A DNA stretch of 45,055 nucleotides from an uncultured Opitutia bacterium (GTDB lineage Bacteria; Verrucomicrobiota; Verrucomicrobiia; Opitutales; UBA953): contig CAIXHF010000090.1 of the NCBI GenBank assembly GCA_903919185.1, forward strand, positions 1 to 45,055, written 5' to 3'. Below are positions 17,585 through 24,976 of this stretch, piece after piece. The notes under the pieces were generated by a model. That model was not told where the DNA came from. It saw only the letters and a program-made list of their open reading frames with translations, and made no database searches. A program made the position numbers and the translations under genes. Position 1 is the first letter of the stretch; each line of letters opens with the position of its first letter.

Positions 17585-17704
17585 TTAACCCACTAAGACC
17601 AGGTAAAGTTCCTTCGGACCGTGGGCTCCAAGCACTAAAATACGTTCAATGTCCCCGGTTCGGCTGGGTCCCGTGATGGAAGATGGCCTTGGAATCAGAC
17701 ATGG
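17585..17704 (-). pseudogene. lutC: lutC remnant (last 39 codons of the lactate-utilisation protein C gene)
   Basis: An open stretch on the minus strand, with no start codon of its own, encodes the characteristic LutC/YkgG C-terminus: GPSRTGDIE, then a VLGAHGPKEL segment, then the hydrophobic end LVLVG and TAA. Full LutC is about 200 residues, so roughly four fifths are missing, and lutB, which should lie between lutA and lutC, is absent. The remnant lies in the same frame as lutA' directly after its TGA. An ATG at 17702 in another frame could be a relic of the lutB start, but its frame closes after 18 codons. It is not functional. Its stop is 7 bases before the PVC dehydrogenase start. Confidence 0.8.
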
Positions 17705-18046
17705 TCAGGCGTCGTTAGCCAGAACTTCGGCGATTTGGAGCGGGAGGATTGGCTTACCCTCACGGGAGAGCCAGCCGCCGCTTTGCAGCAGACAGGAGGG
17801 GTCCGAAGAGACCACGTAATCGGCACCAGTCCTGGCGAGAGCGCCGTGGAAGACGCTGAGTGCGCGGATGGCTCCCTCGCGGGCGACGTCCCATTGTCCC
17901 GAATTAAAGGAAGGTTGGCCGCAGCAGGTCTGTTCGGCACGGAATTCCACATCGTGTCCAAGGCGCTTAAGCACCCTGGCCGTGGCCAAGCCTACCTAAG
18001 TGGCGAGCTGATCAAAGAAGCAAGGAACGAAGCGCGAAATGCGCAC
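17705..18046 (-). pseudogene. lutA: lutA remnant: in-frame stop plus internal deletion
   Basis: LutA is an iron-sulfur subunit of the LutABC L-lactate oxidation complex, normally about 240 residues. Here a GTG four bases after the upstream stop starts RFVPCFFDQLAT, matching the conserved LutA N-terminus. The next codon is TAG (17996-17998), where relatives usually have another residue, and the frame then continues VGLATARVLKRLG. The first cysteine motif TCCGQPSFNSG is intact. About 15 residues later the sequence passes straight into the C-terminal region (DYVVSSDPSC ... IAEVLAND), so the middle, including the second CCG motif, is lost by an in-frame deletion of roughly 130 codons. Conservation of the frame suggests recent decay. 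A TTG at 17989 could start a 94-residue fragment, but that would lack the central region. Confidence 0.85.
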
Positions 18047-18049
18047 GTT

Positions 18050-20242
18050 TTAGCGGAGGAAGGCCTCATGGAGGCCGCCGTCGACCGTGATAATCTGGCC
18101 GGTCGTCTTGCTGAGGCGATTAGTCACGAGGAGGAAATAGGCTTCGGCCTGGTCGGCAGGGGTGATGGGGTTCTTGGTCAGGGTCCGATCGGCGTAGAAA
18201 CGGGAGAGCTTCGTGGTCAGCGAATCGGTCGCCTCATCATCGGTGTAAGGAATGTTGTACTTCGCAAGCGAAGCAATCACTCGGTCGCGCGGGAACATGG
18301 CCGAACCCTGGACGACGGTCGCCGGGGCGACGCCGTTGACGCGGACCAGCGGGGAGAGTTCCATGGCCAACTCGCGGACGAGGTGGTTGGCGGCGGCCTT
18401 CGAGGTATCGTAGGCGACGGACCCCTTCTTGGCCACCGCGGCATTAGCGCTCGTGGTGAGGACGAGGTTACCGCGGAGGCCCTGTTCCTTCCAGGTGACG
18501 AAGGCTTCGTCCGCGACGAGGTAGCTGCCGGTGACATTGAGGGCGAAGGTCAGAGCCCACTTGTCGTCCGGGATATGGCCAGTGGTGTCCGGCGAGACGA
18601 AGATACCCGCCGTGACGCAGATGGAGTCAAAACAACCGTAGGCGAGGGCGACCTGATCCAGCATCTTGCGGATCGAAGCTCGGTCCATGATGTCGCCGCC
18701 GAGGCCGATGGCCGGGCCGCAATTCGAGAGGCCCGTGCCGGCGACGCCGATGCCGACGCCGTGCTTGGCAGTGATTTCCTTGGCCGTGGCTTGGGCGGCT
18801 TCGACGTTCTTGTCGACGCAGACGATATGGGCGCCTTCCTTGACGAGGCGGTGGGCGGTTTCCTTACCAATACCCGAGCCAGCACCGACGACGATGATGA
18901 CCTGACGGGCGAGTTCCTTCTCGGCCGGCATGCGCTTGAGTTTGGCTTCTTCGAGGAGCCAATACTCGATATCGAAGGCTTCCTGCTGCGGCAGGGAGAC
19001 ATACTCGTCGATGGCTTCTGCGCCGCGCATGACTTCGACGGCACAGTTATAGAATTCAGCCGTGACGCGGGATTCGGACTTATCCTTACCCCACGCAATC
19101 ATGCCCAGGCCAGGGATGAGGACAACGGTCGGGTTCGCATCGCGCATGGCGGGCGAGTTCGCACGCTTACAGGCGTTGTAATAAGTGGCGTAGTCCTTGC
19201 GGTACTGTTCGAGACTGGTGGCCAGCTTGGCCTTGAGGGCGGCGACGTCTTCGGACTGCGGATTCCAAGCCACATAGAGGGGCTTGATCTTCGTGCGGAG
19301 GAAGTGGTCCGGGCAGGAGGTGCCGAGTTCGGCGAGGCGCGGGGCATCGATCGAGTTGACGAAACGGAGAATCTTTTCGTCGTCCTGAATGGTACCGACG
19401 AAGCGCTTCTCCATGGAGACTTGACCGCGCAGCCACGGCAGGATGGCCGCGAGGGTGGCGTGACGCTGCTCGGTTTCGAGCGTCTGGTACTTGGCGCCGC
19501 CGAAGGCCTTGGCGTCACCGCCCTTGGCCTGGTACTTGCCATCGATATAGGCCGCCGCCTGCTCGATCATGGCCAAAGTCAGCTCGTAGCAGGCCTTGTC
19601 GTCGTCCGCCCAAGAAATGAAGCCGTGCTGGCCCATCATGATAGCTTTGATGTCCGGCTGGGCGCGGGAAATATCCTGCATGGCGAGGCCGAGCTCGAAG
19701 CCCGGGCGCATCCACTTCACGTAAGCCATTTTACCAGCAAAAATCTGCTTGGTCAGCGCCTCGCAATTCTTGGAGGCAGCAATCGAGATAATCGCATTAG
19801 GGTGCATGTGGTCGACATGCTTGCCTGGCAGGAAACTGTGCAGCGGGGTATCAATCGAAGAAGCGCGCGGGTTGAGATTGAACGTGGTGTGGTTATACAT
19901 CGCCACCATGTCGTCCTCGGCCTGGGACTTCAGGCCCTTGTCAGCGCGGTCCGCATAGACCGACTGCAGGCTAATGAGCTTATCCTGATAGAGGGAGGAG
20001 AAATTCTCCCGGAGGCTCGTGCGCAGGTCGCCGCCCGAACCCTTGACCCAGAGCACCGGGGTGTCCTTGCCAGACAGTGGGTCCTTTTCAACAATCTTGG
20101 AGGAGGTGTTGCCGCCGCCCGTGTTGGTGATGCGCTGATCAGCGCCCAACTGATTGGAGCGGTAGATCAGGCGAGCCACGGGATCGAGTTTCGCCGCTTC
20201 GGCGTCGTTCCAGAGGTGGGAGACGTACTTGTAGGTAGACAT
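18050..20242 (-). CDS. rhaEW: Bifunctional rhamnulose-1-phosphate aldolase / lactaldehyde dehydrogenase
   Basis: A 730-residue fusion of the RhaEW/YuxG type. The N-terminal class II aldolase domain (about 1-430) has the NTGGGNTSSK loop, the zinc-binding histidines in HVDHMHPNA and a later GQHGF. It splits L-rhamnulose-1-phosphate into dihydroxyacetone phosphate and L-lactaldehyde. The C-terminal short-chain dehydrogenase domain (about 450-730) has the NAD motif VGAGSGIGKE and the active-site YDTSK, and in this family oxidises lactaldehyde to lactate. The length matches the family. It is followed after three bases by the lutA remnant, which once would have carried lactate on to pyruvate, and preceded by rhaB 43 bases upstream. 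The related sugar L-fucose is a less likely substrate. Confidence 0.92.
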   Translation of the reverse strand: MSTYKYVSHLWNDAEAAKLDPVARLIYRSNQLGADQRITNTGGGNTSSKIVEKDPLSGKDTPVLWVKGSGGDLRTSLRENFSSLYQDKLISLQSVYADRADKGLKSQAEDDMVAMYNHTTFNLNPRASSIDTPLHSFLPGKHVDHMHPNAIISIAASKNCEALTKQIFAGKMAYVKWMRPGFELGLAMQDISRAQPDIKAIMMGQHGFISWADDDKACYELTLAMIEQAAAYIDGKYQAKGGDAKAFGGAKYQTLETEQRHATLAAILPWLRGQVSMEKRFVGTIQDDEKILRFVNSIDAPRLAELGTSCPDHFLRTKIKPLYVAWNPQSEDVAALKAKLATSLEQYRKDYATYYNACKRANSPAMRDANPTVVLIPGLGMIAWGKDKSESRVTAEFYNCAVEVMRGAEAIDEYVSLPQQEAFDIEYWLLEEAKLKRMPAEKELARQVIIVVGAGSGIGKETAHRLVKEGAHIVCVDKNVEAAQATAKEITAKHGVGIGVAGTGLSNCGPAIGLGGDIMDRASIRKMLDQVALAYGCFDSICVTAGIFVSPDTTGHIPDDKWALTFALNVTGSYLVADEAFVTWKEQGLRGNLVLTTSANAAVAKKGSVAYDTSKAAANHLVRELAMELSPLVRVNGVAPATVVQGSAMFPRDRVIASLAKYNIPYTDDEATDSLTTKLSRFYADRTLTKNPITPADQAEAYFLLVTNRLSKTTGQIITVDGGLHEAFLR

Positions 20243-20285
20243 GGTGCTTTGCTGGTAAAGGCAGGGAAGGGAGGCTTAAGCAGGT

Positions 20286-21755
20286 TTATGACTTCTTTAA
20301 ACCATTAAACTTCACTAAGGCGTCGAGCCAATGAAGGGTGGGGTTGGGTTTGTAAGTGACTACTTCAAAGGACTTTCGGACCACTCCGCGCAGGGCATCG
20401 AGGTTCTTTAACTCCTTCATGGCGACGGCTTGGACGAGGATATTACCGGCGGCGGTGGCTTCGACCGGGCCGGCGATGACCGTCCGGCCCGTGGCGTCAG
20501 CCGTGGCTTGGTTAAGGAGCGCATTGCGGCAGCCGCCACCGACGATGTGTAAAGTCGCGAGCTTACGGCCCGTCAGTTTCTCGATGCCGTCCATCTCGAC
20601 GCGGTAGAGGAGAGCCAGCGACTCCAGCACGCAGCGGGCGACCTCTCCATGGGTTTGCGGTACCGGCTGCTTAGTCTCGCGGCAGAAATCTTGGACCTTC
20701 TTCACCATATCGCCGCGCTTGGCGAAACGGACGTCGTCCGGACGGATGAAGCTGCGGAGCGCTGGAGCCTTCAGGGCGAGCTTTACAATCTCACCGTAGT
20801 CGGAAACTTCCCCGCGCTCCAACCACTCGCGACGGCATTCCTGCAGGACCCACAGGCCTACGAGATTTTTGAGGAAGCGAGTCGTGCCCGCAAAGCCGAC
20901 TTCGTTCGTATACTTCGCCTCGCGTACGGTCTCGTTGACTAACGGCTTGGGTAGTTCGACGCCCAAGAGCGACCACGTCCCGGAAGAGAGGTAAGCCCAG
21001 TCGTCACCCTTCGTTGCCGGCACCGCAGCAACTGCCGCCGCGGTATCATGCGCGCACGTCGTGACGACGTCGGCGGACTTGAGGCCGGTTTCCTTACTCA
21101 GGTAAGGGAGGAGTTTCCCGAGCTTGGTGCCCGGAGCCACTGGCTTCGGGAAGATATGCTTGGGAATCCCGAGCTTCTTGAGTACCGGCCAAGCCCAGTC
21201 GCGCTTACGGGTATCCCACAGCTGACTGCCAGAAATGAGCGTCTCTTCGGCGCGGGCTTGGCCGGTGAGCAGCCAAGTGATGTAGTCGCCAATGAGCAGG
21301 AACTTGTCAGCAAAAGCCAGGATCTCAGGGCGGTTCTCCACGTCGTCAAACAACTGATAGAGCGTATTGATAGAGATAGACGCAATGCCAGTGCCTTCAA
21401 ATAATTGCTTCTGCGAGAACTTCTTCATAGCCTTGTCGAAGGACTTAAAGCTGCGCTCGTCGCGATAGGTGTAGGGCAGGGATAGCATCGGGCCATCGCC
21501 CTTGAGCAAGACGTAGTCGACGCCCCAGGAGTCGCAAGCAATCGACCGAATCGGGCCGAGCTTGGCCCCCTTGGCTAGGCCGATACGAATTTCGCGAAAG
21601 ATGCGGACAATATCCCAGCGCAAGGTGCCGTTGGCCGTGATTGCACCGTTCGAGAAACGGTGAATCTCCTTCATCGTAAGCTTACCACCCTTGAGGGTCC
21701 CGAAGATCACGCGGCCGGATTCGGCGCCGAGGTCGATGGCAAGGTAGTTGGACAT
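20286..21755 (-). CDS. rhaB: Rhamnulokinase
   Basis: A 489-residue FGGY-family sugar kinase that phosphorylates L-rhamnulose at C1 with ATP. The N-terminus has LAIDLGAESGRVIFG, the ESGR form typical of RhaB. Later come CDSWGVDYVLL, HDTAAAVAAVP, the LSSGTWSLLG loop and VGGGCRNALLNQ with the nucleotide-binding site, followed by GPVEATAAGN. I use the ATG at 21755, directly before the first strand; a start 32 codons earlier would add unrelated residues. There is no Shine-Dalgarno sequence and the leader is pyrimidine-rich. It is third in the leftward operon after the DeoR gene and a class II aldolase, and feeds its product to the aldolase/dehydrogenase fusion downstream. The isomerase gene rhaA and a transporter are not in this cluster. 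Confidence 0.92.
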   Translation of the reverse strand: MSNYLAIDLGAESGRVIFGTLKGGKLTMKEIHRFSNGAITANGTLRWDIVRIFREIRIGLAKGAKLGPIRSIACDSWGVDYVLLKGDGPMLSLPYTYRDERSFKSFDKAMKKFSQKQLFEGTGIASISINTLYQLFDDVENRPEILAFADKFLLIGDYITWLLTGQARAEETLISGSQLWDTRKRDWAWPVLKKLGIPKHIFPKPVAPGTKLGKLLPYLSKETGLKSADVVTTCAHDTAAAVAAVPATKGDDWAYLSSGTWSLLGVELPKPLVNETVREAKYTNEVGFAGTTRFLKNLVGLWVLQECRREWLERGEVSDYGEIVKLALKAPALRSFIRPDDVRFAKRGDMVKKVQDFCRETKQPVPQTHGEVARCVLESLALLYRVEMDGIEKLTGRKLATLHIVGGGCRNALLNQATADATGRTVIAGPVEATAAGNILVQAVAMKELKNLDALRGVVRKSFEVVTYKPNPTLHWLDALVKFNGLKKS

Positions 21756-21790
21756 GGGAAGCAGGAAGGGAAGGGGGAGGGAAAAGGCAA

Positions 21791-22546
21791 TTAGAGCCCA
21801 AGCATCTTTTGGCGATAATGCTCGTCGGGCCGACCAGCGATACGTTCGCACTGCGCCGCGGTCAAGAAAACCGGCCCGCCCAACGCGGCCGCGCCCACGA
21901 AAATCTCGGCGGCTTTTTCGGCCATGAGTAGGGAACCGAGGACGGCTTTCGGCGAAGGGCCGACGGCAATGATGCCGTGGTTCTGGAGTAAAATAATCTT
22001 GGGCTCACGGCCGGTACGCTGGACAAAGGCCTGAACCTCGCGGCGAATCGATTGAGCCAGGCCGAGACCAGGCTCCGCGTAAGGCACGAAGACCGACTCA
22101 ATCCCGCACATCACGATCTCATCTGGGCAGGCGCGGCGTTCAGCAAAGTCACGGGCCCGGGGCGAACAGAGAATTTGGTTCACCGCGATGGCGTGGACGT
22201 GGCCGACACAAGCGACGCCAGGCAAGGTCAAGAGGTAAGCGTGGAAGAGGGCCTCAATGGAAGGCTTCTTGGCGGCTTCGCTCACGCGCGACGCGAACAA
22301 GACGTTATCAATCTCCGCGTCGGTGGCGGTGGTCGCATCCAAGAGCGGCAATAAGCGATCGAAGCGGCAAGTCGTCAGGTCGGCGGGTTGGAGCGAGGCG
22401 AGGTTGGAGCCGGAAGCCTTGACCGCGAAAGTCTGGTCATCGAGACGCAGGGAAGTATTACCTTCACCCAAAATAGCCATCCGCAGTCGCTCACCCCCCA
22501 GAGCATGGGAAAGGTCTAACAAGGACTGAAGGGCGTCTTGAGACAT
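21791..22546 (-). CDS. Class II aldolase/adducin-family protein
   Basis: A 251-residue single-domain class II aldolase/adducin protein. It has the GEGNTS loop and VKASGSN, which bind substrate phosphate in this fold, HVHAIAV with two zinc-binding histidines, and LQNHGI with the third. Known members include L-fuculose- and L-rhamnulose-phosphate aldolases and epimerases or decarboxylases. Because the next-but-one gene already carries a rhamnulose-1-phosphate aldolase domain, this one may act on a related sugar phosphate or be a second aldolase; that is open. The ATG at 22546 is chosen since the open frame above it overlaps the regulator gene in another frame. It lies 28 bases after the regulator and 35 bases before rhaB. 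Confidence 0.82.
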   Translation of the reverse strand: MSQDALQSLLDLSHALGGERLRMAILGEGNTSLRLDDQTFAVKASGSNLASLQPADLTTCRFDRLLPLLDATTATDAEIDNVLFASRVSEAAKKPSIEALFHAYLLTLPGVACVGHVHAIAVNQILCSPRARDFAERRACPDEIVMCGIESVFVPYAEPGLGLAQSIRREVQAFVQRTGREPKIILLQNHGIIAVGPSPKAVLGSLLMAEKAAEIFVGAAALGGPVFLTAAQCERIAGRPDEHYRQKMLGL

Positions 22547-22574
22547 TACCAGGGGGCGTCCAAGGCGGACGAGC

Positions 22575-23351
22575 TTAGGCGGTGAGTACGCGGTCGGGAG
22601 CCATCTTGACCTTCGCCTGCACGACAGCGGCGGCATCAGCGTCCGTCACTAGGAATAGCGTGGAAACATCACGGGTCACCGCGCAGGGACCGCCCCGGCC
22701 AAGCTTTACCTTATTCATACAAATCAACACTTCATCGCTGCGCCGGATAACCTCACGCTGTTGGTGGGAAATATCGCGCTGCGAATTCCAGAGACCGTTC
22801 TCGTCGATGCCTTCGGCGCCGAGGAGAGCCACGTCAAAATTCCAACGGGCAACTTCTTCGAGCGTACGATCGCCGGCGACCATGGCGTGACGGGTCAGGA
22901 ACAAACCGCCAGGAATGTAGACCTCGACGCCTGGGAGCGAGGAGATCAATTGAGCCGTTGGGAGACAGGTCGTCACAATCTGCAAATCAGGGGTGCCAGA
23001 AGCGGCGATGGCTTCAGCGGCGAAGAAGATGGTTGAACCGGAGTCGAGATAGACCGTCATACCAGCCTTGATGCGGGAAGCCGCCTTATTGCCGATCTTG
23101 CGCTTAGCTTCGGCGTCCTCAACCTTGCGATCATCGAGCGGCGGGAAGTTACGGTTGAAGTCCGAAAGTGCGCCACCATGCGTGCGGGTGATGCGACGCT
23201 GACTTTCCAATTCAGTGAGGTCGCGGCGGGCAGTGGCCTCGGAAACATTAAATTGCTTACAGATTTCGAGAACAGGGACGTAACCGACCTTACTCAGTAA
23301 CTTAGCGATAGCTTCACGACGGGCTTCAATGATATGGCGGGCGACTTTCAT
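22575..23351 (-). CDS. DeoR-family transcriptional regulator of the rhamnose-type operon
   Basis: A 258-residue regulator. Residues 8-60 form the DeoR winged helix-turn-helix (ARREAIAKLL, then VSEATARRDLTEL and RITRTHGGAL). The rest is a DeoRC sugar-phosphate sensor domain with YLDSGSTIFFAAEAI, TTCLPTA and the GAEGIDENGLWN segment, where the Asp of LDSGST and the DENGLW region bind an effector in relatives. It is the first gene of the leftward operon with the aldolase, rhaB and the aldolase/dehydrogenase fusion, so it probably represses that operon and itself, with a sugar phosphate such as rhamnulose-1-phosphate as inducer (inference). A promoter and a palindrome that may be its operator lie just upstream. 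Confidence 0.88.
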   Translation of the reverse strand: MKVARHIIEARREAIAKLLSKVGYVPVLEICKQFNVSEATARRDLTELESQRRITRTHGGALSDFNRNFPPLDDRKVEDAEAKRKIGNKAASRIKAGMTVYLDSGSTIFFAAEAIAASGTPDLQIVTTCLPTAQLISSLPGVEVYIPGGLFLTRHAMVAGDRTLEEVARWNFDVALLGAEGIDENGLWNSQRDISHQQREVIRRSDEVLICMNKVKLGRGGPCAVTRDVSTLFLVTDADAAAVVQAKVKMAPDRVLTA

Positions 23352-23362
23352 GGGGGATCCGA

Positions 23363-23391
23363 TTTATGCTCGATAACCCTCAAGCAATCAA
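23363..23391 (-). promoter_or_regulatory. Predicted promoter of the deoR-rha operon
   Basis: On the minus strand TTGATT (23386-23391) and CATAAA (23363-23368) are separated by exactly 17 bases. Transcription would start near 23356, about five bases before the ATG at 23351, giving an almost leaderless message. The boxes match the consensus only partly. Confidence 0.45.
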
Positions 23392-23422
23392 TAACGCATT
23401 TTCTAGTAGGTTGAGCTTATAG

Positions 23423-23442
23423 GTATATTTCGCACAATATAC
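23423..23442. promoter_or_regulatory. Palindrome, candidate operator for the divergent promoters
   Basis: A perfect inverted repeat with seven-base arms, gtatatt and aatatac, separated by tcgcac. It lies in the 205-base AT-rich region between the DeoR gene and the amidase gene, about 30 bases upstream of the predicted operon -35 box. Size, symmetry and place fit a regulator binding site; assignment to the adjacent DeoR protein is inference. Confidence 0.4.
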
Positions 23443-23512
23443 ATTATGTCTAATCCTTAAATAGTCAGCAAATCAAGGGCTATATACCATGTTTATCGTA
23501 TTGTCTTGGGGG

Positions 23513-23540
23513 TTTATACGGGGTCGATTATTTGTATAAA
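23513..23540 (+). promoter_or_regulatory. Possible promoter of the amidase gene
   Basis: TTTATA (23513-23518) and TATAAA (23535-23540) are spaced by 16 bases. The -10 box lies in a small inverted repeat, tattt-gtat-aaata (23529-23542). Transcription would start about 10 bases before the ATG at 23557. Confidence 0.35.
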
Positions 23541-23556
23541 TATCAGGCAATAAAGC

Positions 23557-24450
23557 ATGTCTCCCTCATATTTAAAGCGTTTAGCGGTTTTTTGTTCAAT
23601 TTTAGCCATCACCGGCTGTGGCACCACCTCTTCGAAAAACTCCGGTGAGTCGACCGGCGTTGTTATCAACGTTAACCCCAAGCTCTCGGTGATTCAGGGG
23701 CCCGCGTCCGCTGCCGTCGAGGTCCGCAAGCAGCCCATCTCGATTCTAGTGCTACACCATACCGCCTCCTCCCTGCCCTCCGCGCTAGAGACCCTGCAGG
23801 GGCGGAACAAAGGACATACGGTTGGCGTCCACTACCTGGTCAGCGCCGAGCTACCCCAGGCACGGATCTTCCGGATGTGTCCCGACTCCCTCGCCGCATT
23901 CCATGCGGGCAAAAGCGCCTGGGGTAAATTCGATAGCCTCAACCAGTCTTCGCTGGGCATCGAGATCGTTAATTACGACGGCAATGTAAACCCATACCCC
24001 AAACCCCAGGTCGAAGCCGTCCTCGCGTTAGCCCAGTACTTAGTGGCCACCCACCAGATCAGCCCTGAGAACGTAGTCGCCCACTCCGACATCGCAGTCG
24101 GTCGTAAAATTGATCCGGGCTCGTTGTTTCCCTGGGAATATTTTGCCGCCAACGGCGTCGGCGCTTGGCCCGATACCAAGGATGTTCAGGCGTTCCGTAT
24201 CTTACTCAAATCCAAGAAGCTCTCGAACGCCGCAATCCAGCAGCTGCTGCGGACCTACGGCTACCGCCTAGATGATAACTCGGACAAGACGCTGGGCCTA
24301 GCGCTCGAATCGTTTCAACGCCACTTCCGTGGGTCCAAGGTCGATGGCGTCGCGGACGACGAAACGGTCGCCCTCCTGCAAGCTTTGGTGAAGAAGTATC
24401 GTAGCGCCCCACCGAAAGTCGCCTCCCCTGCCCGCTCCGGCAAGGTGTAA
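23557..24450 (+). CDS. N-acetylmuramoyl-L-alanine amidase lipoprotein (Amidase_2 plus peptidoglycan-binding domain)
   Basis: A 297-residue AmiD-like lipoprotein that should cleave the bond between N-acetylmuramic acid and L-alanine in peptidoglycan or muropeptides. It has a signal peptide with lipobox AITGC (Cys21). The Amidase_2 domain (about 58-200) has the zinc ligands in VLHHTAS (His67/68), VHYLV, a LGIEIVNYDG strand and AHSDIAVGRKIDPG with the second histidine and downstream Asp. The C-terminal PG_binding_1-type helical domain (about 215-285) has LLRTYGY ... ALESFQRHFR ... VDGVADDET. It is divergent from the rhamnose operon, and its TAA directly abuts the stop of the convergent transferase gene. 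A role in recycling or wall remodelling at the outer membrane is inferred from the family. Confidence 0.9.
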   Translation: MSPSYLKRLAVFCSILAITGCGTTSSKNSGESTGVVINVNPKLSVIQGPASAAVEVRKQPISILVLHHTASSLPSALETLQGRNKGHTVGVHYLVSAELPQARIFRMCPDSLAAFHAGKSAWGKFDSLNQSSLGIEIVNYDGNVNPYPKPQVEAVLALAQYLVATHQISPENVVAHSDIAVGRKIDPGSLFPWEYFAANGVGAWPDTKDVQAFRILLKSKKLSNAAIQQLLRTYGYRLDDNSDKTLGLALESFQRHFRGSKVDGVADDETVALLQALVKKYRSAPPKVASPARSGKV

Positions 24451-24975
24451 CTATTCCGTCACGACCGCCACGACCGCCTGCGTTTGCCGGTGATAGTGGC
24501 AGAGCATTGCTGGTACCACTTGCTCTTCAGCTAAGCGCCAGCCCAAGGCCTTGAGGGTGGCTTCATACTTCGCCCAGGCGTGGGCAAAGGTCTCGGCTCG
24601 CAGCCGAGATTGCTGGATGCGTTCAGTTACGAGTACTCCCAGATACTTTCCGGCCACGTCCATCATTTCCGGGAAGTCCTGGGCCAAGACTGCATCGCAA
24701 CCCAATTTGGCCTGTGCCCCCAACGCGACCCAGCCGTCTTCCCCATCGTAGGAGATGGAGAGCTTTAAAGGGCAGCCGGTCAAAGTCGGCGCTAAGCCAG
24801 TCTCGTGGAGTTCCACCACTGCACCATACCAAGCGCGCAGTAACTTCAAAATCTCGCGCCGCAAGGTCGCCTTAGCAGCAGGCCCACGGCCGAGCTCCGG
24901 CAAACGGATAAGGTATAGGTCGGCCGCTTGGGGCGCTGGCAATAATGCCGCTTCCGAAAGGTCGTAGACTTTCAT
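24451..24975 (-). CDS. 4'-phosphopantetheinyl transferase (Sfp/HetI type)
   Basis: A 174-residue protein that transfers the phosphopantetheine arm of CoA to the serine of a carrier domain. The diagnostic motifs are LSISYDGEDGW (residues 72-82, the SxSH-like strand), GCDAV (92-96, with the Mg2+-binding Asp94; commonly GxD) and WAKYEATLK (134-142), corresponding to WxxKEAxxK with Glu138 and Lys142 kept and Tyr in place of the first Lys. It is shorter than Sfp (about 220 residues), mostly at the N-terminus. The start is one base after the stop of the Pls-like synthetase, so the two are co-translated. The obvious partner is the carrier domain of that protein, Ser548. A general role with acyl carrier protein is less likely. 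Confidence 0.82.
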   Translation of the reverse strand: MKVYDLSEAALLPAPQAADLYLIRLPELGRGPAAKATLRREILKLLRAWYGAVVELHETGLAPTLTGCPLKLSISYDGEDGWVALGAQAKLGCDAVLAQDFPEMMDVAGKYLGVLVTERIQQSRLRAETFAHAWAKYEATLKALGWRLAEEQVVPAMLCHYHRQTQAVVAVVTE

Positions 24976-24976
24976 C

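Noticed and set aside
17705-17989. A 94-residue TTG-started frame as a functional small LutA-like protein
   Set aside because: It lacks the central half and the second CCG motif, and a matching LutA N-terminus lies in frame before the TAG. It reads as a remnant, though residual translation cannot be excluded.
17735-20308. An 857-codon open frame on the plus strand, opposite rhaEW and lutA'
   Set aside because: The opposite strand encodes a complete, well-conserved aldolase/dehydrogenase. The plus-strand translation is a low-complexity run of Gly, Asp, Val and Arg without motifs, as expected from the mirror of GC-rich codons.
18050-23351. A fucose/rhamnose bacterial microcompartment locus of the planctomycete-verrucomicrobial type
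   Set aside because: No shell-protein genes, CoA-dependent aldehyde dehydrogenase or acetate kinase lie in or beside the cluster.
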